This document shows positions 54,579-61,717 of a stretch of DNA of 64,000 bases, piece by piece. The notes beneath the pieces are model-generated. The model made no database searches and was not told the DNA's origin. It worked only from the letters and a program-made list of their open reading frames with translations. Origin of the DNA: Larkinella sp. C7 (GTDB lineage: Bacteria > Bacteroidota > Bacteroidia > Cytophagales > Spirosomataceae); NCBI RefSeq assembly GCF_006149005.1, contig NZ_VBSL01000015.1:1-64000 (forward strand), in the 5' to 3' direction. Numbering within the stretch: position 1 is the first letter of the stretch; each line of letters opens with the position of its first letter. Both the position numbers and the translations under genes were made by a program.

Positions 54579-55757
54579 TTACCAATCGCCCACGCTGCCG
54601 TCCTTGTAAAAAGTCCGCTGCAACACTTCCTGCTGGAACGGATGTTTTTTCACTTCGTCTTCGTCGATTTCGATGCCGAGCCCCGGACGCTGATTCGGAA
54701 AGACAATCCGGCCTTTTTCCTGAACGGTGAACCCTTCGCTGACCACATCGACCCGCCAGGGAACGTCGTTGTGGACACTTTCGCAAATGATGTAGGATGG
54801 TGTGGAAAAGCCGAATTCGATGGAGGCTGCGGTGCTGACCGGTCCCTGCGGATTGTGCGGGGCTACGGAAACCCGATAGGCTTCAGCCAGGGCCGCAATC
54901 CGGCGTACTTCGCTCAGTCCTCCGCAGTGTGTAATATCGGGCTGAATGACACTAACAGCCCGTTTTTCGAGCATTTCGCGGAACGCATGAACACCAATCA
55001 GCCGTTCACCACTGGCAATCGGCGTTTTGACGGCGCGCTGAATCAGCGCAATGTCATCCATCGTTTCCGGCCAGCACGGTTCTTCGAAAAAGTATAATCC
55101 GTACGGTTCCAGGGCTTTGGCAAACTGCATCCCCATGCGCGGGGACGGGCGGGCGTGGCAATCGACCATGATATCGATTTCGCTGCCGACGGCTTCGCGC
55201 ATGGCTTTGACGCAGGCTTCGGCGTAATGAACGGGTTTCAAGCCTTCCAGCGACATGGTTTCGGGAACCGCCATCGACTTGAACGCCGTAAAACCGTCGG
55301 CTACGGCCTGTTGCGCCAGCTCGCCAAACCGGTTGGCGTCGTCGGGTTTGGTCTGGTAGAAATCTTCCATTTTCCCGCCCCCCAGGTGGCAATACAGCCG
55401 GATGTAGTCCCGAACGCGACCACCCCACAGCTCATGACACGGAACCCCGTGAATTTTGCCGAGAATATCCCAGAGCGCAATGTCGATGCCACTGATGGCC
55501 GTGCCACGCACAATGCCGTTGCCGTGCCAAAAATGCTGTCGGTACATCATCTGCCAGAGGTGTTCGATGCGCCGGGGATCTTCGCCGATCAGCAGTTGCG
55601 ACAGGTCTTCAATCGCTCCCACCACCGAACGCGTATGCCATTCGAGCGTCGCTTCGCCCCAGCCCCACAAACCGGGTTGATCGGTAATCACTTTCACAAA
55701 AATCCAATTCCGCATCCGGGCATGGCAAACCTGTGTTTCAATGGCCGTAATCTTCAT
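54579..55757 (-). CDS. Galactonate-dehydratase-like enolase-superfamily enzyme
   Basis: 392-residue mandelate-racemase-type enzyme. Metal ligands Asp199 (VDCHARP), Glu225 (FFEEPC) and Glu251 (SGERLIG) and catalytic His201 and His301 (APHNPQG) are all present. Their spacing is the same as in E. coli D-galactonate dehydratase DgoD as I recall it (Asp183, Glu209, Glu235, His185, His285), shifted by 16. It should dehydrate an aldonate to a 2-keto-3-deoxy acid in the cytoplasm. D-galactonate itself is not proven, and no aldolase or kinase follows in this window. Confidence 0.92.
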   Translation of the reverse strand: MKITAIETQVCHARMRNWIFVKVITDQPGLWGWGEATLEWHTRSVVGAIEDLSQLLIGEDPRRIEHLWQMMYRQHFWHGNGIVRGTAISGIDIALWDILGKIHGVPCHELWGGRVRDYIRLYCHLGGGKMEDFYQTKPDDANRFGELAQQAVADGFTAFKSMAVPETMSLEGLKPVHYAEACVKAMREAVGSEIDIMVDCHARPSPRMGMQFAKALEPYGLYFFEEPCWPETMDDIALIQRAVKTPIASGERLIGVHAFREMLEKRAVSVIQPDITHCGGLSEVRRIAALAEAYRVSVAPHNPQGPVSTAASIEFGFSTPSYIICESVHNDVPWRVDVVSEGFTVQEKGRIVFPNQRPGLGIEIDEDEVKKHPFQQEVLQRTFYKDGSVGDW

Positions 55758-55775
55758 TTTATTCGGTACTGTTAA

Positions 55776-57128
55776 TCAGGCGATTTGGGTGGACAGCGTT
55801 TTTTTAAACAGGTGGTTGACCACATCTTCGGTTCTTTCCAGGGTTTCCTCAATATCCTGAACCGTGTGGGCAAACGAAATGCTGCCTTGTTTGATTGGCA
55901 AGGGAAAGTTGAAAACACCTTTCTCGATCAGTTTCACGCGGTAGGTTTTATCCAGCACGAAATCATGGTGTTCGGCAATATCGTGAAAATCGACGGGCGC
56001 GTGATCCATGAAATACAGACAGTATGCCGAGCCCTGCCGCGCCAGATGGAAAGGTCGGCCCGTCGATGAAAAGATGGTTTTCAGCCCATCTTCCAGCATC
56101 TGACCAAGTGCGTTGACGTGGTCGTAGACGTTATGCACCGGCGAAAGCAGTTTTTTGAGGGTGGCAATGGCGGCTACGGTAGTCAGCGGAAAGGCGTTGT
56201 ACGTGCCTGCAATCAGCACCCGCTTGGCTTTGTCGGGATGAATAAAATAATCCAGATATTCTTTTTTTCCACCGATGACGCCCAGCGGATAGCCATTGGC
56301 GACGGCTTTTCCGAACGTACTTAAATCCGGTTGGATGCCACAAAGGCTCTGGTAACCGCCAATGGCGTGGCGAAAACCGGTTTTTACTTCGTCAAAAATG
56401 AGCAGAAAACCGGCCTCGTTGGCCAGTTGCCGCAGTCCTTCCAGATAACCGGGTTGCGGTTTTACAATGCCCACATTCTGCAAAATGGGTTCAATAATCA
56501 GACAGGCGACCGGATGCCGCTTCAACACGTAACGGACGGAGTCGAGGTCGTTGTAGTTAATGATGTGGACCAGTGATTTATGAACCTCCGGAATCCCCGC
56601 CGAAAGTGCGTCGAACGGATACTCGCCGGGGCTGACGCGCGGCCCGACGTCGGCGAGGCTGCTGATGACGTTGCAGGCCACGTCGTTGTGCCAGCCGTTG
56701 TAGCCGCCCTGAATCACGATGACGTGATCGCGGCCCGTAACGGCGCGGGCGATGCGCATGGCGTGGTAGGTAGCTTCGGAGCCGGTCGACGTGATTTGCA
56801 GACTTTCGACGGAAGGCACGCTGTTGCAGAACAACTCGGCAAACTGGCCTTCCAGATCGGTCGGGCCCGCGCCCATCAAAACCGTCTGTTCGCCCAGCGC
56901 CTGCCGAACGGCTTCATTGATGTCCGGATCGTTGTGGCCGAGGAACGTAGCCGCAAAACCAGCCTGATAATCAATGTATTCATTTCCTTCAATATCCCAC
57001 ACCCGGCTACCCGACCCTTTCGTAAAGCAGATATTGGGGTCCGATTTCCGGTTGAGCGATACGACCCCACCGGGTATCCACTGCTCATTGGTTTTGAGAA
57101 TTTCCTGCGATTTCGGCCACTTGTTCAT
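55776..57128 (-). CDS. Class III PLP aminotransferase (glutamate-1-semialdehyde mutase-like)
   Basis: 450-residue PLP enzyme. Lys274 in TFGKAVANGYPLGV forms the Schiff base, Asp246 in IFDEVKTGFRHA holds the pyridine nitrogen, and STGSEATYHAMR binds phosphate, all as in glutamate-1-semialdehyde aminomutase and relatives. Adjacent catabolic genes make a role in removing or moving an amino group of a substrate more likely than tetrapyrrole synthesis. ATG at 57128 is used; the TTG two codons earlier was rejected. It ends 18 bases before the dehydratase ATG. Confidence 0.9.
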   Translation of the reverse strand: MNKWPKSQEILKTNEQWIPGGVVSLNRKSDPNICFTKGSGSRVWDIEGNEYIDYQAGFAATFLGHNDPDINEAVRQALGEQTVLMGAGPTDLEGQFAELFCNSVPSVESLQITSTGSEATYHAMRIARAVTGRDHVIVIQGGYNGWHNDVACNVISSLADVGPRVSPGEYPFDALSAGIPEVHKSLVHIINYNDLDSVRYVLKRHPVACLIIEPILQNVGIVKPQPGYLEGLRQLANEAGFLLIFDEVKTGFRHAIGGYQSLCGIQPDLSTFGKAVANGYPLGVIGGKKEYLDYFIHPDKAKRVLIAGTYNAFPLTTVAAIATLKKLLSPVHNVYDHVNALGQMLEDGLKTIFSSTGRPFHLARQGSAYCLYFMDHAPVDFHDIAEHHDFVLDKTYRVKLIEKGVFNFPLPIKQGSISFAHTVQDIEETLERTEDVVNHLFKKTLSTQIA

Positions 57129-57165
57129 TGTCAATTCAGGTTGATACAGTTGATGTTTTTATGTT

Positions 57166-57186
57166 TTCGGTTTACTGAAAACCGAA
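57166..57186. repeat. Short hairpin related to dispersed palindrome flanks
   Basis: TTCGGTTT (57166-57173) and AAACCGAA (57179-57186) pair around five bases. Read on the minus strand with its flank it gives GGTATTCGGTTTTCAG, shared with the flanks of palindrome copies A-C. Confidence 0.45.
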
Positions 57187-57193
57187 TACCCCT

Positions 57194-58420
57194 TTAATCA
57201 AAACTCGGGATTTTCAAATATTCGCCATCTTTCAATGCCGATTGGTGGGCGACGATGCCGGGCGCGGTATAGGCCAGCGCTTCGTGAATGTTGACCAACG
57301 GCGGACGGTTGTTGACGATGGCGTCGATGAACTCGTGGGTAATGAACGTGTGCGAACCACCGTGGCCGCTGTCGTGCCGCATGGGGGCCGGTAGCATATC
57401 GGTTTCCCACCACTTCGGCTGTTTAAACGTCTCGGTGGTGTTTTTGGCCACCTGAAACCCGCCGTGATCCAGACCCTCTTTGGCATCCGACCGAACGATA
57501 ATCGATTCGCCGGGTTCGGCCTGGGGCATGAAAAAGCTCATTTTCTCACCCCGCCATTCGCCCCGCTCCACATTCCGCAATGCCCCGCGCCAGTTGACTT
57601 CCACCCGAAACGGTGTATTCTTATTGGTTTTGAAAAAGGCGGTTTCGTTCCAGAACGGGTTTTTGTAGGGATTTCCTTTCAGAACCGGGCTGTTGTCGCC
57701 CCAGCCCATGCCGCTGACGTGCGTCAGGCGCTCGCCAGTGACCGAAATCAAAAACGAGGTACAGTGCGTCGGATACAACATGGGCGGCAAACCGTGGCGC
57801 CAGGTTGGTTTTCCGTTTTCAAAATACAAAACCTCCAACCCGGGGTGATTGTATTCGGCTGCCGCGCTGAAGAGCGTTCCAAACTCCCCGGCTTTGAACA
57901 TTTTCCGAACCGAAATCGTGCTTTGCATGAAGGCGCTGGTTTCGGCCATCATGTAAGTCAGCCCGGATTTCTTGACGGCATCCCGCAATTTGGCGCAATC
58001 TTCCAGGTTCAAAGCCGCCGGAACGGCGCAGAGAACGTGTTTCCCGGCTTTCAGTGACGCCAGCACGTGATTGGCGTGATCGGGTGCGGGGGTAGCCAGA
58101 AAAACCGCTTCGACTTTAGGGTCCTGCAACAGCTTGTCGAGCGATTCGTAGCTTTTCGTACACTTGTACGTTTTCATCAGGGCGTCCCGGCGGTCGGAAC
58201 GCAGGTCGCTGACGGCTTCGACGGTGCAATTTGGATGTTCGTGGAAATAAAAACCGAGGCCAAACCGACCGCCGACAATGCCAATCCGGACTTTCCGATC
58301 AGCCGCCAAATTCCCCGCAAACGCAAACCGGGAAGACACCGACAGTGCGGCTGCCGATACACCGGCCAGGCTCAGAAAGTCGCGACGATTGAGGGAAGGC
58401 TTTGTTACTTTGCTATTCAT
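57194..58420 (-). CDS. Gfo/Idh/MocA oxidoreductase, Tat-exported
   Basis: 408-residue NAD(P)-dependent oxidoreductase. A twin-arginine signal NRRDFLSLAG (residues 11-20) heads the protein, followed by a Rossmann domain (RIGIVGGRFGLGFYFHEHPN) and the family's AGKHVLCAVPAALNLEDC block with the position usually filled by catalytic Lys in EKP occupied by Val-Pro. Export with bound cofactor through Tat is known for this group in Bacteroidota. Some relatives oxidise sugars at C3. It is next to a second homologue, so the two may act in sequence or as a complex. Confidence 0.88.
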   Translation of the reverse strand: MNSKVTKPSLNRRDFLSLAGVSAAALSVSSRFAFAGNLAADRKVRIGIVGGRFGLGFYFHEHPNCTVEAVSDLRSDRRDALMKTYKCTKSYESLDKLLQDPKVEAVFLATPAPDHANHVLASLKAGKHVLCAVPAALNLEDCAKLRDAVKKSGLTYMMAETSAFMQSTISVRKMFKAGEFGTLFSAAAEYNHPGLEVLYFENGKPTWRHGLPPMLYPTHCTSFLISVTGERLTHVSGMGWGDNSPVLKGNPYKNPFWNETAFFKTNKNTPFRVEVNWRGALRNVERGEWRGEKMSFFMPQAEPGESIIVRSDAKEGLDHGGFQVAKNTTETFKQPKWWETDMLPAPMRHDSGHGGSHTFITHEFIDAIVNNRPPLVNIHEALAYTAPGIVAHQSALKDGEYLKIPSFD

Positions 58421-58448
58421 ACCGTGGAGATTAAACGAGTAAGATTTT

Positions 58449-58478
58449 GCCCCGACTCCGACGTGTCAAAGTCGGGGC
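58449..58478. terminator. Hairpin between the two Gfo/Idh/MocA genes
   Basis: Perfect nine-base arms GCCCCGACT (58449-58457) and AGTCGGGGC (58470-58478), 12-base loop. Neither side has a full U-tract, so it may be a processing or attenuation structure between two genes of one transcript. Confidence 0.5.
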
Positions 58479-58525
58479 TTTCCGGTTTAGGGTTAGTCAA
58501 ATTTTATCGTATGAACTTTGGCACC

Positions 58526-59824
58526 TCAAACGTTCCAAAGCTTGTACTGCGGAATTTTCAGCGTCTCGCCGTTTTTCAGGGCCGACTGGTGAGCGACGAT
58601 GCCCGAAACCGTCAGGTTCAGCGCCATGACGATGTTGACAAGTGGGTGACGATCCTGCAAAATAGCCGTCAGAAATTCGTCCGTCAGTCGTCCGTGCGAG
58701 CCACCGTGACCACCCGATTCAACGCCGGGGGGCAAAGCGGGCCGAATCAGATCGGGCAGGTTTTTCTCCAGCCCTTCGTATTTGCCGTAAAACGATCCTT
58801 TCTGTCCGCGAACGCGGCCCCGTTCGCCGTGGTCACCGGGCGTATCCCAGCTCACCGCCATCCGCGACGAACCGCCTTCACTGGTGCGGAACATCGCGAT
58901 TTCGGAGCCAAACGGGTTGTTGTACCGGTTGCTGCCGGGTTGCATTTGCTTGGAAATACTCGGCATGCCGAGGCAGGAAACTTCGGTAAAACTGCCGTTG
59001 GTGACGCCCACATAATACGCGTTGGAGTGGGTCGGATAGTATTGCGGAGGCAAACCGACGCGCCATTCTTTGTAGGATGGCAGCGGATCATCCATGTAGT
59101 GATAATATTCGCCTTCCGAATAAACGAGTTTCCCCAAACCGCCCGCGTTGTAAATCTGGCGCATGGCGTATAGATCCTCGTGGAAACAGGACGTTTCGAA
59201 CATCATGTATTTTTTGCCGCTGGCTTTCACCGCTTCATACAGCCGGTCGGCATCTTCCAGCGAACCAAAAACCGCCGGAACCGCCGTGGCCACGTGTTTG
59301 CCGTGCTGAAGCGCCAGAATCGCGTGTTGGGCGTGGCTCGGCGCGTCGGTGGCAATGAAAACCGCTTCGATGCTGTCATCTTTTACCAGTTCTTCGAGCG
59401 ACGGATACGTTTTCGAGCACTTACACGCCTTCGCCAGTTGGGCGCAACGGTCCGGATACAGATCGCTGACGGCAACAATCTCGACGTTGGGATGGTTCTG
59501 GAAACCAAACTCCGCCCCGAACTTGCAGAGGCCGTAGCCGATGATACCAACCCGGATTTTACGATCCGAAACCGGCACCCACTTTTTGGCCGCGCTGGCG
59601 GTTTCCTGCGTCCGTTCAAAGCCCTGAATGGTCGGTTTTCCGGCAGCAGCCTGAGCGGGTTGCTTTCCGGTCGAACAGCCGGGCAAAACGCCCAGGGCCG
59701 TAACACCCAGCCCAAGCGATTGCAGAAACGAACGGCGGTTGAAAGGACTGGTTTCCTTCGGGTTCAGTGGCGTCCCATCCGATTCTCCGGACGAAGCCTG
59801 CGGGTTGCTGTTGGAGTTAGTCAT
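58526..59824 (-). CDS. Gfo/Idh/MocA oxidoreductase, Tat lipoprotein
   Basis: 432-residue homologue of the downstream oxidoreductase. Twin-arginine motif NRRSFLQSLG at about 29-38 is followed by a lipobox LPGC (Cys50), so this copy is probably exported by Tat and lipid-anchored. Rossmann block RVGIIGYGLCKFGAEFGF and KHVATAVPAVFGSLEDAD are present; again Val-Pro replaces the usual Lys-Pro. The long C-terminal domain has FETSCFHEDLYAMRQ. Located between the SusD gene and its paralogue. Confidence 0.87.
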   Translation of the reverse strand: MTNSNSNPQASSGESDGTPLNPKETSPFNRRSFLQSLGLGVTALGVLPGCSTGKQPAQAAAGKPTIQGFERTQETASAAKKWVPVSDRKIRVGIIGYGLCKFGAEFGFQNHPNVEIVAVSDLYPDRCAQLAKACKCSKTYPSLEELVKDDSIEAVFIATDAPSHAQHAILALQHGKHVATAVPAVFGSLEDADRLYEAVKASGKKYMMFETSCFHEDLYAMRQIYNAGGLGKLVYSEGEYYHYMDDPLPSYKEWRVGLPPQYYPTHSNAYYVGVTNGSFTEVSCLGMPSISKQMQPGSNRYNNPFGSEIAMFRTSEGGSSRMAVSWDTPGDHGERGRVRGQKGSFYGKYEGLEKNLPDLIRPALPPGVESGGHGGSHGRLTDEFLTAILQDRHPLVNIVMALNLTVSGIVAHQSALKNGETLKIPQYKLWNV

Positions 59825-59911
59825 AGCGGAAATAGTCAGAATGAGTTACAGTTTAGGGTCTATGGTTTAACGTTTATGGCTGTACGTTGGCAATTAAAAA
59901 CCATACACCCG

Positions 59912-61690
59912 TCAATACCCTGGATTTTGTTTGAGTGTCGGCTTGCCATCTTTCGTGCTCAAATCAATCTGAGCCTGCGGGATGGGATAAAGTTCGTTCT
60001 TTCCTTTCGTGAAAAAAGCACCTTTCATGTAATCCTGGTTAAAGTACTTCGGAACGGCCGCTTCGTACTTCAGGTAGTTGTTCAAAAGCGTCGCCATATA
60101 CCCGGTGCCGTTGTCGTAGCGTTGCAGATCGAAAAACCGGTGGTGTTCCAGAGCCAGTTCGAGTTTCCGTTCAAACCGGACGGCTTCCCGGGCAAACGCC
60201 TTGCCTTTCTGAACAAACTGGCCGGTATAGAGTCCCACCTTGTAGTTCGCTGCCGGTTCGTTGGTAAATCCTTTTAACGGAGCCGCATTGTCGATGTATT
60301 TCTTGACAAAACCCGCCGGATTGGCCGCCCGCGCCCGAATCTGGTTGACGTAGGCTTCCGCCTGCGCCGGACTCCCGATTTCCACTTCGACCTCAGCCGC
60401 CCAGAGCAACACATCCGCAAAACGAATCAGGCTGTAGGGGTTGTTGGTATTTGCATTTTCGCGATCGGTGGCGATGCGGGCCTGCCAGGCAATGTTCTTG
60501 ATGACGCTATACGGCCCACCGGTATTCTGCTGCCGAATCCAGGCCATACCCGGGTGAATGCCCCAATCCAGGTAGGGTATGCCCCGGCGACCCACCACCC
60601 AGTCCAGCCGGGCGTCCAGCGTTCCGGCATAAGGCGTAAACGGTGCCGACGATTGCAGCCCCTGATCGTTGGTAACCAGATTTTTATTGTACGAATCGAT
60701 CAGCGGCAACCCGTTGGCATCGGTTTGGTAGGCATTCACCAGGTCGAACGAAGGCTGCAACCAGCCGTAGCAACACGACGGCGGACCACCAAACGGCCCG
60801 TTATACATATCGGCGGCATTGCCATTGGAACCGTTGGCTCCGTCATAAACCGACATCTGAACGGTAAAAACCGCTTCGGGTCCGTGCTTTTTATCGGTTC
60901 TGAAATTGTCGAAATACTGTTCGGCCAATGCATACTTCTTGCCGTTGGACGTTACGCCACTGGCGATGATTTCAGCCAGCAACGGTTTGGCTTCCGTGAA
61001 TTTTTGCTGGAACATATACACCTTTGCCAGAAAAGCTTTGGCGGCCCATTTGTTGGCCCGACCGACGTCGGATTTGGTCGGTGTCAGGTTGTCAGCCGCG
61101 TATTTAAAATCCGCTTCAATTTTGGGCCAGATAGGCTCAGTATTCGAGACATTGTAATTCCCGGCGTCATAGCCAATCGACTCATCCACAAACGGTACAT
61201 TACGCCACAGCTTGGCCGCTTCAAAATGATATACGCCCCGCAGGAAGATGGCTTCGGCTTTGGTCTGGGCCGCTTCGTCGGCCGTTAGTTCACTAACCTT
61301 GGGTAGTAAACGCAGGACATCGTTGGCCCGCTGAACGGCCGCATACAAAAACTGCCAGCGTTCGTTGGTCGACGAACTGGTCGGGTCGTGGGTATAAGCT
61401 TCGTAGGAAGCCAGCAAACCGTTCGGCTCCGTTCCCACGTGCGCATCGTCGGACGCCATACTCGACAAAACCGTCGGACTGCTCCAGAAACTTCCGCCCG
61501 TAGCGCCTACGCCGTCGAGCAGTGAGTAGGCCCCGATCAGAACACCTTTAATGCCGGACTTATTCGCCAGGGTACTTTCGCTGATCGAACCGATGGGTTG
61601 TTTTTCAAGATACTCTTCCGTACAAGCTGACAACGACAAAAGCGATACCAGACAGCCTGTTAAAATCGGTTTTAGATAACTTCTTTTCAT
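59912..61690 (-). CDS. SusD/RagB-family nutrient-binding lipoprotein
   Basis: 592-residue SusD-type surface lipoprotein, lipobox LSAC (Cys23). Mature start TEEYLEKQPIGSISEST; N-terminal TPR helices (AEAIFLRGVYHFEAAKLWRNVP is the SusD helix block), and RFADVLLWAAEVEVE plus FERKLELALEHHRFFDLQRY near the C-terminus are classic RagB/SusD_like-3 features. It forms the lid on the adjacent SusC transporter and captures the substrate of this locus. Start 27 bases after the SusC stop. Confidence 0.94.
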   Translation of the reverse strand: MKRSYLKPILTGCLVSLLSLSACTEEYLEKQPIGSISESTLANKSGIKGVLIGAYSLLDGVGATGGSFWSSPTVLSSMASDDAHVGTEPNGLLASYEAYTHDPTSSSTNERWQFLYAAVQRANDVLRLLPKVSELTADEAAQTKAEAIFLRGVYHFEAAKLWRNVPFVDESIGYDAGNYNVSNTEPIWPKIEADFKYAADNLTPTKSDVGRANKWAAKAFLAKVYMFQQKFTEAKPLLAEIIASGVTSNGKKYALAEQYFDNFRTDKKHGPEAVFTVQMSVYDGANGSNGNAADMYNGPFGGPPSCCYGWLQPSFDLVNAYQTDANGLPLIDSYNKNLVTNDQGLQSSAPFTPYAGTLDARLDWVVGRRGIPYLDWGIHPGMAWIRQQNTGGPYSVIKNIAWQARIATDRENANTNNPYSLIRFADVLLWAAEVEVEIGSPAQAEAYVNQIRARAANPAGFVKKYIDNAAPLKGFTNEPAANYKVGLYTGQFVQKGKAFAREAVRFERKLELALEHHRFFDLQRYDNGTGYMATLLNNYLKYEAAVPKYFNQDYMKGAFFTKGKNELYPIPQAQIDLSTKDGKPTLKQNPGY

Positions 61691-61717
61691 GATTTCTATT
61701 TTTTAACAGGAGGTGTT

